Shown here: piece by piece, positions 41,474 to 49,314 of the stretch
How positions within the stretch are numbered: position 1 is the first letter of the stretch
Layout of the letters: each line of letters begins with the position of its first letter
Source: Acinetobacter calcoaceticus
GTDB taxonomy: Bacteria; Pseudomonadota; Gammaproteobacteria; Pseudomonadales; Moraxellaceae
Reading direction: 5' to 3'
Assembly: GCF_900520355.1 (NCBI RefSeq)
Contig: NZ_LS999521.1
Span: 2,294,001 to 2,358,000, forward strand
Length of the DNA stretch: 64,000 nt
Position numbers and translations under genes: made by a program
Notes under the pieces: generated by a model
Database searches by the model: none
Seen by the model: only the letters and a program-made list of their open reading frames with translations
Told to the model about the DNA's origin: nothing

Positions 41474-43618
41474 TTAAGCTGGAACGTGTTGAGCTATTTG
41501 CTCGCGCGACCACACTCGGTGTGCTTTAAGTAAGTTTTTAAGCTTCTCTGAAACATGTTTGAAGTCATCTTCAATTAAGGTGCCTTCATCTGCTACCAAG
41601 CCTAATGGCTCAAGTAAATCAGATTTATTTCCTAAAAAGACAATTGGTTTTAAATGTTTATAGGCTTCTAGTACATAGTGACGTGTTACGCCATCTTGCA
41701 TCACCGCATTTAAATTATCGCCATCCGGAAGTATTACCGCATCATATGCAATTGAAGGTTCTGACATTTGCATGCCATCTGCCATAATTACATTATCTTT
41801 GTGGTCTTTAACTGGTGCTAGGCTGGGTGCTAATAAATGAATAATAGCCCCTTCCTTAATTGCCCAGTTTTTAATGGTTTCTAGTGCCTCAGACTCAACC
41901 AAATTATGAATAAGTACGGCAATTTTACGGCCTTGAATGTCTGCTGGTGGAAAAGCCAACATGGATAACTTAGCAGATTTTTCAATCGCCTGAGGTTTGA
42001 AATCAAGGCTTAGATCAGGGACTTCGATACCTAAATTTGCACCCACTTGGCGTGCTAAATCGAGATCAATATTTGCTAAAATTTGTTGAACTTGGCGCTC
42101 TCGAATATGTTTTCTTTTCACCTTACTGAGCTCAAAGGTATAAGCATCAACTACATGTTTTTGCTCATGAGGCGCAAGGCTCTTGTAGTAAAGACGAGGC
42201 TGAGAGAAATGATCGGAAAAAGACTCACTTCTTTCACGAATCTTTTGACCACTCACTTTTTCATAATAACTTTCAAACCCACCATTTTGTGCAGCTGGAG
42301 GTGTCTCAACTGGCCAGTTTTGATCAATCGAGTTCGGTTGATAAGAAGCTTGCCCTTTATGAATCGTATGTTGATGCATTGCATCACGCTGATTATTATG
42401 GAATGGACATACAGGTTTATTAATTGGTATTTGATGGAAATTTGGTCCACCTAAACGGCTGAGCTGTGTATCGGTATATGAAAATAGACGTGCTTGTAAG
42501 AGTGGATCATTTGTAAAATCGATACCCGGGACAATATGGCCGGGGCAAAAAGCAACCTGCTCGGTTTCAGCAAAGAAATTATCGACATTTCGATTTAAAA
42601 TAAAACGGCCAATAGGTGTTACTGGCACTAACTCTTCAGGAATAATTTTGGTTGGGTCAAGCAAGTCGAAATCAAATTTCATTTCATCTTGTTCTTCGAC
42701 AATTTGAACTCCTAATTCCCACTCAGGATATACTCCTTGCTCAATAGCTTCATAAAGATCTCGACGGTGAAAATCAGGATCTTTACCTGCGAGCTTTTGT
42801 GCTTCATCCCAAACCAAAGCACTCAAACCTTGTTTAGGTGTCCAGTGGAATTTAACGAAATGAGCTTTACCTTCAGCATTAATTAAACGGAAAGTATGCA
42901 CACCAAACCCTTGAATTGAGCGAAAGTTACGTGGAATTGCGCGGTCTGACATCGCCCAAATCACGGCATGCGCAGACTCTGGCACTAAAGAAACAAAATC
43001 CCAGAATGTATCATGAGCAGTCGCGCCAGTAGGCATTTCTGTATCTGGTTCGGGTTTTACAGCATGTACAAAATCGGGGAATTTAATACCATCTTGAACG
43101 AAGAAAACTGGGGCATTATTTCCCACTAAATCAAAGTTACCTTCTTGTGTATAAAATTTAATCGCAAATCCACGAATATCACGAACTGTGTCGGCAGATC
43201 CACGTGGTCCTTGCACCGTCGAGAAACGTACAAAAATCGGAGTTTGAATGGTTGGATCAGTCAAAAATCCAGCTTTTGTTAAACGCTCATTACATTCATA
43301 GGCCTGAAAATAACCATGAGCACCTACCCCACGCGCATGCACAATACGCTCGGGAATACGTTCATGGTCAAAATGAGTAATCTTTTCTCGTAAGATAAAA
43401 TCTTCTAATAACGTTGACCCACGAGTTCCCGCTTTTAAACTATTTTGGTTATCAGCAATTTTAACCCCCTGATTTGTGGTTAAAGCCTGATTTGTCGCAT
43501 CTTCTCTTACTGTGTCTAACTGTTCAGTTTTTTGAGTGGTATTGGCTTTATTTGCAGCATCAGCTCCAGCCATATCACTTGTTTTATTCGTTAATTTACT
43601 ATTATCAGTCATGTTCAT
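41474..43618 (-). CDS. katE: Catalase HPII, large-subunit monofunctional catalase KatE
   Basis: The 714-residue heme catalase dismutes hydrogen peroxide. It has the large-subunit architecture: a polar N-terminal extension (1-60), the catalase core with active His94 in [15 protein letters not shown], the distal-side Asn in [10 protein letters not shown], the heme-ligand tyrosine region [14 protein letters not shown] and a C-terminal DJ-1/PfpI-like domain (about 570-714: [15 protein letters not shown]). It follows the heme-oxygenase-like gene on the same strand by 48 bp. KatE-type enzymes are typically stationary-phase induced, matching the surrounding stress genes. Confidence 0.95.
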   Translation of the reverse strand: MNMTDNSKLTNKTSDMAGADAANKANTTQKTEQLDTVREDATNQALTTNQGVKIADNQNSLKAGTRGSTLLEDFILREKITHFDHERIPERIVHARGVGAHGYFQAYECNERLTKAGFLTDPTIQTPIFVRFSTVQGPRGSADTVRDIRGFAIKFYTQEGNFDLVGNNAPVFFVQDGIKFPDFVHAVKPEPDTEMPTGATAHDTFWDFVSLVPESAHAVIWAMSDRAIPRNFRSIQGFGVHTFRLINAEGKAHFVKFHWTPKQGLSALVWDEAQKLAGKDPDFHRRDLYEAIEQGVYPEWELGVQIVEEQDEMKFDFDLLDPTKIIPEELVPVTPIGRFILNRNVDNFFAETEQVAFCPGHIVPGIDFTNDPLLQARLFSYTDTQLSRLGGPNFHQIPINKPVCPFHNNQRDAMHQHTIHKGQASYQPNSIDQNWPVETPPAAQNGGFESYYEKVSGQKIRERSESFSDHFSQPRLYYKSLAPHEQKHVVDAYTFELSKVKRKHIRERQVQQILANIDLDLARQVGANLGIEVPDLSLDFKPQAIEKSAKLSMLAFPPADIQGRKIAVLIHNLVESEALETIKNWAIKEGAIIHLLAPSLAPVKDHKDNVIMADGMQMSEPSIAYDAVILPDGDNLNAVMQDGVTRHYVLEAYKHLKPIVFLGNKSDLLEPLGLVADEGTLIEDDFKHVSEKLKNLLKAHRVWSREQIAQHVPA

Positions 43619-43666
43619 TACCTATGTTTTAAAGTTAAACCTGGGGTGAAATTGAAAGCTTAAAAA

Positions 43667-45079
43667 TTAGTTTTTGTTAAAAGAGCTTAAGTATGGGAAA
43701 AGAAGTTCGACATATTTTCGTGTGCTCCAAAGTCCAATGCTCTTATGATGTGAATCGGGTGCCAAAAATGCGGTTAGTTTGCATATTTTTATAGCGAGAT
43801 CAGGTGTTTGACGGATACGTTCTTGCAGGGCATCAAGCTCCCCATCAGAGATATAGCTAAATAAATAGTCTTGAATACGTCGACTATTATTAAGTGCCCT
43901 ACTATATTTTAAGAAATTAGAAGAATGGTCATCTCCAGCAATCCAATCATGAATGATCTGACGCTCTACAGGAGTAAACACTCCAAACATTTTTCCATTC
44001 TCATCATTAATTAATCTCCAAAAAATACTTTGTTCAGGATTGGCATTAAACTTAATCCATTTATTTTCAATTAAATGCGATACCAGTCCTTGAACGTCGT
44101 CTGGGTTAGATAGCCATTGATTAATTGTTTTACATCCGAACTGTCTGGTCTCGTTATGAATTAACTGCCCTACGAGCGCCTTTCTCTTTAAAATTTTTAG
44201 AACAAAATCTTCAAGATTTAAATTTTTTATAATTTTCGAAGAACCCACGCCATGATTGTTTAGCGCAAAGCCACGTTTTAATTTAGTAAGAAAAAGTTCT
44301 TTATCCCGATATTTATCAAAAATATTTTTTATAACTTTAATTGCTTTATCAGCATGACCATTATCAATATTGTCAATGGTAATGTGCAGATTGAAGTATT
44401 TCGAGTCAATGCCAAGTTCAGCAAGCTCATAATTGGTAATTAATAGATGAAGGGGTAGCTGTTCATAACCCAAGTTAAAACCAACTATTTCTGGAATGAA
44501 TTCAGGTGGAGCATAACCAAGTGCCAATTGGACTACAGCATGATAATAATATTCATCTTCTAAAAGCAGATCGAAACTATCGAGGCCCAAATTACGCATT
44601 AAGTCATCATAAATACAGACATGGTTTGCCTTCGGCTCACCTAACCCTAGCTCTTCCAGATAGGTAATAATCAGGTCATGGAAAACCGGATCATTCCAAT
44701 AGTGAACTGAACTATATAGCCATGCACCGTCTACTTTTTTGGTTGGAGAAACTTTAATTAAAAATTCGAACGCCTGACCAACATTTTTAAAGTATTCTCT
44801 CTCACCTCCAGCTTGCCGGCGGTTTAAATAATCCTGAAATACCTCACAATTTTCTTTATTATTTTTTTCACACCATCCTTTAATCATATTTATATCAGAA
44901 GGAAAATCAATTTCTGTCTGATCTATCTTATCTATCTCTTTAAAAAGAAAATCTCGTGCTTTCTTCTCTTTCTCAAAACTTGAAATATCAGGATCAAGGA
45001 AAAAAACAAATAATTCGTAATAGTTCTGTTGATTATCTTGTAATAAGTCTAATAATCTTTTTTTCACTACAACAGGCAT
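43667..45079 (-). CDS. Heme-oxygenase-like diiron (iron-containing redox enzyme) family protein
   Basis: The 470-residue protein carries a heme-oxygenase-like helical domain in its middle. The likely metal ligands form the pattern E197 in PEIVGFNLGYEQ, H232 in FNLHITIDN, D236/D239 and H242 in DNIDNGHADKA, as in HDO-family diiron enzymes. Flanking regions (1-110 and 270-470) are unassigned. Members oxidise or cleave fatty acids and amino-acid-derived substrates; the substrate here is unknown. The start at 45079 has AGGAG 7 nt upstream; a longer in-frame reading lacks one. It precedes katE, suggesting that peroxide handling accompanies its reaction. Confidence 0.78.
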   Translation of the reverse strand: MPVVVKKRLLDLLQDNQQNYYELFVFFLDPDISSFEKEKKARDFLFKEIDKIDQTEIDFPSDINMIKGWCEKNNKENCEVFQDYLNRRQAGGEREYFKNVGQAFEFLIKVSPTKKVDGAWLYSSVHYWNDPVFHDLIITYLEELGLGEPKANHVCIYDDLMRNLGLDSFDLLLEDEYYYHAVVQLALGYAPPEFIPEIVGFNLGYEQLPLHLLITNYELAELGIDSKYFNLHITIDNIDNGHADKAIKVIKNIFDKYRDKELFLTKLKRGFALNNHGVGSSKIIKNLNLEDFVLKILKRKALVGQLIHNETRQFGCKTINQWLSNPDDVQGLVSHLIENKWIKFNANPEQSIFWRLINDENGKMFGVFTPVERQIIHDWIAGDDHSSNFLKYSRALNNSRRIQDYLFSYISDGELDALQERIRQTPDLAIKICKLTAFLAPDSHHKSIGLWSTRKYVELLFPYLSSFNKN

Positions 45080-45394
45080 TTCTATTCTCCTTTTGTGAGA
45101 TATAAAATACCATACTTTACTCATCCTATAATCCCAGCTCCTCTTTGTTATATTACGTTATTAAAAACAGTTGTTTTCATACAAATCATTTAAATTCAAA
45201 AACATAACTTCTCACATAAAATTACATTCTCATCTTTAGAATAATTTAAATGCCTGCTTTTATAAAAAATATGTAAATTTTAAACCTTTATTACATTATA
45301 GTTACCTTTAAAATTATAAAGATTAAAAAATTAACAAAAAATTTAAAAAAATAATTTTATAACTAATTTAAAAACAAATGAAAGGAGAAAGCAA
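45080..45394. other. AT-rich divergent promoter gap
   Basis: This 315-bp gap between the diiron-protein gene and the CinA-like gene is extremely AT-rich. I see no gene or stable RNA structure in it; it should contain the two divergent promoters. Confidence 0.5.
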
Positions 45395-45871
45395 ATGTTT
45401 AACTCATGCTATAAATTATTAGCACAAGAAAAAATTAAAATCGCTTTTTTCGAAAGTGCTTCTGCTGGCTATTTAGCTTACCGCTTTTCTTTAAGCCCCT
45501 ACTCTGGCGATATTCTTATTGGAAGCTTAGTGAGCTATGACTTACGAGTTAAAGAAAATACACTTCATATTTCTTCTGAACTCGTTGAAAAATATACAGC
45601 AGAATCAATGCCTGTCACTGTAGAGATGATCAAAAAAGGAAAAGAACTTCTACATGCCGATCTTTATGTCGCTTGTACTGGTCTATTAAAAAAAGGTGGT
45701 TCAGAAACTAAAGAAAAACCGGTGGGCACCTTCTTTTATTCTATTTATTATAAAAATCAATTTTACAATTTTAGACGAGTATTTAGAGGATTACCATGTC
45801 TCAAACTTAGACAACTTCTCTACTATATTAATCAGGATATAGAATATATAATCTTAGATAATAAAAAATAG
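45395..45871 (+). CDS. Stand-alone CinA C-terminal domain (PncC-like) protein
   Basis: The 158-residue protein corresponds to the CinA/PncC nicotinamide-nucleotide amidohydrolase domain: KIAFFESASAGYLAYRFS (normally ESCTGG), GDILIGSLVSYDLRVKENTL, ESMPVTVEMIKKGKELLHADL and ACTGLL ... EKPVGTFFYSI. PncC deamidates NMN in the NAD salvage cycle. The catalytic serine region is kept as ES but the usual Cys-Thr-Gly-Gly reads Ala-Ser-Ala-Gly, so activity may be altered. GGAG precedes the ATG. Its neighbours are stress genes rather than NAD genes. Confidence 0.8.
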   Translation: MFNSCYKLLAQEKIKIAFFESASAGYLAYRFSLSPYSGDILIGSLVSYDLRVKENTLHISSELVEKYTAESMPVTVEMIKKGKELLHADLYVACTGLLKKGGSETKEKPVGTFFYSIYYKNQFYNFRRVFRGLPCLKLRQLLYYINQDIEYIILDNKK

Positions 45872-46150
45872 AAGTTTTTAATAAAAGATAACATATACAC
45901 ATTTAGAAATGACCATAGTATTTCTTTAACGCCATTTTACTCAAATGTAATTTTATCTATTTTCATATTAATTATGTTTATTGATAAAAATTACATTTTA
46001 TAAAAATCAAGGTTTTATTATTTTTTTAAAGTTACAGTTAAATATAGGGTAACACCCCTATGCTACACATTAAAAAATTTCATGTTTTAATAAACCTATC
46101 TGAAGCTCTCAGATAAAACACACATCATAAATGATATGAGGTAATTAAAG

Positions 46151-46381
46151 ATGAGCACTACTAATAATCAAAGCAATCAACGCAATAATCAACAGCAACA
46201 ACAGCAGCAAAATGACAACCGTAATAACCAACAGCAGCCAAACGGCAACCAACAGCAAAACGATCAACAGCAACAAAACAATCAGCAACAACAGCAAAAT
46301 GACAACCGCCGCCAACAACAAGGCTCTAATCAAAAAGATTCAGGCCAACAAAACTCAAATAACAACAATCAGCAACGTTAA
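46151..46381 (+). CDS. Q/N-rich low-complexity protein
   Basis: The 76-residue protein is about 70 percent glutamine plus asparagine (32 Gln, 22 Asn by my count) with interspersed Asp, Arg, Ser and Gly. It has no hydrophobic residue other than the initiator and no aromatic residue. It resembles a prion-like or hydrophilin-like sequence. GAGG lies about 9 nt before the ATG, and a palindromic hairpin follows at 46,425-46,454, so it is a real small gene rather than chance. Placement in a stress cluster suggests a protective or condensate-forming role, which is inference. Confidence 0.75.
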   Translation: MSTTNNQSNQRNNQQQQQQQNDNRNNQQQPNGNQQQNDQQQQNNQQQQQNDNRRQQQGSNQKDSGQQNSNNNNQQR

Positions 46382-46424
46382 TCCGTTGTTGATTTAAATG
46401 TCATTTGATGCGGTCATTCATTTT

Positions 46425-46454
46425 ATTTAGGAAGGTGAATTCACCTTCCTAAAT
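46425..46454. terminator. 30-bp perfect palindrome (terminator or operator)
   Basis: ATTTAGGAAGGTGAA is followed immediately by its exact reverse complement. It lies 44 bp after the Q/N-rich gene and 43 bp before the next start, so it could terminate the first transcript or bind a regulator of the second. There is no clear T-tract. Confidence 0.6.
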
Positions 46455-46496
46455 TTAACATAAGCATAAAATTAAATAATAGATGAGGAAAAACTG

Positions 46497-46814
46497 ATGA
46501 CAGATCAAAATAGCGATCACGCACGACTGCCAGCTGGCGACCATAATTATTCTGACACTTATTGGCGCGAAAGTTACCTTACTCGTCCTTATTATCAAGA
46601 AGCTCAGCTTACTACTCCAGATTTAGATTACGATCGAGATTTTTCAGCAGCCTATGAGTTAGGTCATCGCGCCCGTACTGAAGCTGAGGAAGGTGCTCAG
46701 TTTGAAGATATGGAAGGCAGCCTCCAACAAAAATGGGAAGAGCTTAAAGCCGAATCTCGTTTAAAATGGGAACATGCTAAACAAGCAATTAAAGATGCCT
46801 GGAACGATAGATAG
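46497..46814 (+). CDS. Conserved stress-type protein with CsbD-like tail
   Basis: The 105-residue hydrophilic protein has a tyrosine- and acid-rich N-terminal half (YSDTYWRESYLTRPYYQEAQ; DFSAAYELGHRARTEAEEG) and an amphipathic C-terminal helix QQKWEELKAESRLKWEHAKQ that resembles the CsbD-like repeat. Similar proteins are widespread in environmental bacteria and often lie near general-stress genes; no molecular function is known. GAGG precedes the start, and a good terminator follows. Confidence 0.75.
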   Translation: MTDQNSDHARLPAGDHNYSDTYWRESYLTRPYYQEAQLTTPDLDYDRDFSAAYELGHRARTEAEEGAQFEDMEGSLQQKWEELKAESRLKWEHAKQAIKDAWNDR

Positions 46815-46850
46815 TATTTAACACAACATCTTCTTTTGCTTTAAAAATAT

Positions 46851-46890
46851 GAGCTTATTTCTGATTGGCCCTCGGAAATAAGCTCTTTTT
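46851..46890 (+). terminator. Rho-independent terminator after the CsbD-like gene
   Basis: GAGCTTATTTC pairs perfectly with GAAATAAGCTC around a 13-nt loop and is followed by five T residues. Confidence 0.88.
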
Positions 46891-46934
46891 ATGTCTATAA
46901 AAAAATCTATTAAGATCATGAAATTCATAATATT

Positions 46935-47156
46935 TTAGAAAAAAGGCGGCATATTAAAATTATTGTGGAGGTATTGATTTGCTAATTTTGGATCATCAAA
47001 CACTTCTTTTTTGAACTGAACGCTAGAAACATTAGATAGCGTATGGGTAGGCTTAATAGTGACTTCTACAACATATTTATTCTGCTCATGTTTTGCTTTT
47101 ACGCCATAAATTTCAGAGTCGTTAATACAGGTTCCATCCGTAAAATATACAAACAT
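46935..47156 (-). CDS. Hypothetical small protein
   Basis: This 73-residue protein is unrecognised. It reads like a small beta-rich domain (MFVYFTDGTCINDSEIYGVK; KYVVEVTIKPTHTL) ending NMPPFF. A ribosome site AAAGGTGG lies upstream of the ATG, and the frame is isolated. It is on the same strand as the next hypothetical gene, 111 bp downstream of it, with a hairpin in between. Confidence 0.6.
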   Translation of the reverse strand: MFVYFTDGTCINDSEIYGVKAKHEQNKYVVEVTIKPTHTLSNVSSVQFKKEVFDDPKLANQYLHNNFNMPPFF

Positions 47157-47222
47157 GTTTAACCACCTTTAAATATTAAATTGAAAACCAACTGAGCTGA
47201 ACTTCTATCTTATTATTTAATA

Positions 47223-47248
47223 CCCGACATGATTTTACTCATGTCAGG
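47223..47248 (-). terminator. Hairpin after the 142-residue hypothetical gene
   Basis: CCTGACATGA and TCATGTCGGG (minus strand) form a 10-bp stem with one wobble around a 6-nt loop, 20 bp after the stop codon; a T/A-rich stretch follows. Confidence 0.65.
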
Positions 47249-47267
47249 CATTTAGAAAATTTACGAT

Positions 47268-47696
47268 TTAACTTTCTTTTTTATTAAAATACTCAATAAT
47301 TTCTTCTCCATTATTTACAGGATTTGCTGAAGAAGTATAAGTTTCGTCGTAAGCATAGGTAGGTAAAACAACCTTAGTTCGAATTGTCGGCAACTTTTCT
47401 TGCCCGCCCGTTGTAATCCGCTCAATAAAACCTGCAAGCCATAGTACAAATTCTTGAGTATTCTTGCTCTTTGGAATAATACTTAAATCCAATTTAATTT
47501 TAGATTCTTGCAAAGGTTTAATAAGTAATTCAGCAAAATCAATATAATTATATAAAAGCTTAAGCTTTGTCCCCTTAAGCTCATGTCTGAGTTCAATCAT
47601 CAAATTATTAAGATCTTCCATAGGCTCATCTGTAAAGCCTTTTTTTTCTTTAACATTTTGATATATTTTCTCAGCTATTCTTAAGTACTGGGGCAT
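47268..47696 (-). CDS. Hypothetical protein
   Basis: The 142-residue protein is not recognised. It is predominantly helical (LRIAEKIYQNVKEKKGF; DLNNLMIELRHELKGTKLKL) with no signal peptide or membrane span, and ends in a polar tail. Its ATG is preceded by AAAGG. It is followed by its own terminator-like hairpin. Confidence 0.6.
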   Translation of the reverse strand: MPQYLRIAEKIYQNVKEKKGFTDEPMEDLNNLMIELRHELKGTKLKLLYNYIDFAELLIKPLQESKIKLDLSIIPKSKNTQEFVLWLAGFIERITTGGQEKLPTIRTKVVLPTYAYDETYTSSANPVNNGEEIIEYFNKKES

Positions 47697-47920
47697 ATCC
47701 TTACCTTTATAAAACTGTCATCACTAAAATGAATTTTGGATGAATATAAGTAATTTGTTGTGTTTATTTTATTAATTTTTTGAAACTATAAATTAACCTA
47801 GAAACAATTCAGTAACAATAAATTCATAGAAAGACAATAACCCACTAATTTATTGATTAATTTTATATTTTCATATAATTATCTTTTTTATTATGTTACA
47901 TATTTTATAGAAAATAACGA

Positions 47921-47952
47921 TAAGAAAACTTACTTCAAAGTGAGTTTTCTTA
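47921..47952 (-). terminator. Terminator of the 47-residue lipoprotein gene
   Basis: TAAGAAAACT pairs with AGTTTTCTTA around a short loop just beyond the stop of the minus-strand lipoprotein gene; a T-run precedes the stem on that strand. Confidence 0.65.
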
Positions 47953-47962
47953 AAAAAAATAC

Positions 47963-48106
47963 TTATGAATTTTTATCCATTTGTTGAGGAGTTGTGGGGT
48001 CATTCGCGCCATGAGTTCCTTCATCTCTTGAATCTCGATCTTGGCATGCACTCATACCCATAGCAATTGCAACAACCATACTAACTGCACAAAGAATTCT
48101 TAACAT
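47963..48106 (-). CDS. Very small lipoprotein (47 residues)
   Basis: Reading the minus strand from the ATG at 48106 gives MLRILCAVSMVVAIAMGMSA followed by C, a clear lipoprotein signal with lipobox GMSAC (Cys21), then a hydrophilic tail QDRDSRDEGTHGANDPTT ending MDKNS. GGTGA lies 5 nt upstream and a hairpin terminator downstream. It would be processed to a lipid-anchored peptide of about 27 residues. Function is unknown; it is easy to overlook because of its length. Confidence 0.72.
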   Translation of the reverse strand: MLRILCAVSMVVAIAMGMSACQDRDSRDEGTHGANDPTTPQQMDKNS

Positions 48107-48547
48107 TGAGGTCACCCTTATAAGTTTTAAGATGTAGGCTTATGAATAACATGATCTTCTGTTGGCCTACCGCTGTGGTTCTCTTAACTTTTGTAGATTA
48201 TGCAAGCTTTTGTAAAAATCAAAATTAAATAAATGATTAAAAAATACCATTCTTGCAATTGATATTTTAATTAAATTTTGGCATTGGCTAATTATTTAAG
48301 ATTGTTATATTCATGAAAGTAAAATTGCTCATCCTTTCCGAGTTTGTGTCTTATTAAGTCAATGATTGCAAACAATATATAATTTAACAATTAATAAATA
48401 TTTGATATATAAACATTTAAAATCAATTATTAAGATTAGGTATAATAAATAATCTGTCGTTTAAATTTTAAATAATTGCTTATTTTATTAATCACAATTT
48501 AAAAATATTATTATTTGTTTATATAAACCAATCTTTTATTTTTGCAA
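48107..48547. other. AT-rich gap before the structured RNA
   Basis: About 440 bp of AT-rich sequence without a convincing open frame. It should hold the promoter of the small lipoprotein at its left end and leads into the ncRNA promoter at its right end. Confidence 0.5.
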
Positions 48548-48576
48548 TTGACCCGCTTTAATGCTCAGCTTATCAT
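48548..48576 (+). promoter_or_regulatory. Sigma70-type promoter of the ncRNA
   Basis: TTGACC (48548-48553), exactly 17 bp, then TATCAT (48571-48576) gives a near-consensus promoter with expected start near 48,583, directly before the structured RNA. Confidence 0.75.
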
Positions 48577-48582
48577 GCTCCG

Positions 48583-48745
48583 GCTGACCTATTTTGTCAG
48601 TCGGTTTTAGCAGATCGTCTACCTAAGTGCACTAAAAACACGTTTTTTGGTGTGAAGCCCCTCGTGCCTTTGACGGAGGAACGGGAGTGGGACACCTTCG
48701 GGTGTGCTGGTTTCTTAGGTATCAGTCTGCTAACCCTCTTTCGTT
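48583..48745 (+). ncRNA. Structured small RNA, C4-antisense-like (Acinetobacter group I sRNA candidate)
   Basis: This GC-richer island in AT-rich DNA has no good open frame but strong pairing potential. A 5' hairpin is formed by CCGGCTGAC and GTCAGTCGG (48580-48604). A long-range closing stem pairs TTAGCAGA (48607-48614) with TCTGCTAA (48726-48733) and, after an internal loop, ACCTAAG (48621-48627) with CTTAGGT (48714-48720). Inside lies ACACC-TTCG-GGTGT (48692-48705), a stable UUCG hairpin readable on the plus strand. The fold recalls C4 antisense RNA of phages P1/P7, which has multi-copy relatives in Acinetobacter. Strand follows the promoter and the tetraloop; exact ends are uncertain. Confidence 0.7.
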
Positions 48746-48803
48746 TCACCACCATAATTAATAGCAGTGATTGGGCGCAACTTCTTTTATCAAGGAGTCT
48801 CTA

Positions 48804-48953
48804 ATGACTATTATTTTATATCATTTTATTTTTCTTAAACTTCATTATCTTAACGTTCAGCTTAAAACACTTTTAAAGAATTCCTCTCATCTTTTTACTT
48901 ATCCACACTTTCATCTTTACACGGAAAAAATCTCAAGATTTAACCCTAGCTAA
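48804..48953 (+). CDS. Putative 49-residue peptide downstream of the ncRNA
   Basis: An ATG at 48804 is preceded by a strong AAGGAG at optimal spacing and opens 49 codons (MTIILYHFIFLKLHYLNVQL...). The N-terminal third is hydrophobic, the remainder polar and aromatic. I do not recognise it, and codon evidence is too short to judge. In C4-type loci an RNA-controlled reading frame follows the antisense RNA, which makes this ORF more interesting than its length suggests. Confidence 0.4.
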   Translation: MTIILYHFIFLKLHYLNVQLKTLLKNSSHLFTYPHFHLYTEKISRFNPS

Positions 48954-49014
48954 AGATTAGTCCCCTCTATAAGCATAACTTAACGATAACAACAACCAAC
49001 GAAGAGCAATAGTG

Positions 49015-49314
49015 ATGTTTTTTTCATATCGTATTGTTTTAGTGTGCACCCTATTAATAAGTTCTATAAGTTTATTAGGTTGCAGACCTATTAGTAAAAA
49101 CGAATTCAATACCCATTGTATGTGGTCAGGCCGTGCGCTCTCACAATGCAATTGTATTTATAACGCTTTAGAAGAACATTATTCGCCACAATTTGTAGAA
49201 AACCTACCAAAAGTAAGCTTACAAAATATTGATGCGGATATGAACTTTGTGGAAACCATGAATGAAACAATTCACCAATGTCAGTTAAGTGCAAGAAAAA
49301 GCCAACCTAACTGA
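49015..49314 (+). CDS. Small lipoprotein, hypothetical
   Basis: The 99-residue protein begins MFFSYRIVLVCTLLISSISL and has lipobox SLLGC (Cys at about 23), then a short domain with three further cysteines (HCMWSGRALSQCNC ... HQCQLSA) that may form disulfides. A GTG directly before the ATG is an alternative start. It overlaps by 8 bp with the convergent LysR gene. Function unknown. Confidence 0.7.
   Translation: MFFSYRIVLVCTLLISSISLLGCRPISKNEFNTHCMWSGRALSQCNCIYNALEEHYSPQFVENLPKVSLQNIDADMNFVETMNETIHQCQLSARKSQPN

Noticed and set aside
46145..46333. Leucine-rich minus-strand frame opposite the Q/N-rich gene
   Set aside because: Complement of CAA/AAC repeats gives Leu/Val codons; it has no ribosome site and is a shadow.
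48580..48953. Prophage remnant suggested by the C4-like RNA
   Set aside because: No phage repressor, antirepressor, integrase or structural gene is nearby; such RNAs occur in Acinetobacter outside prophages, so only the RNA is called.
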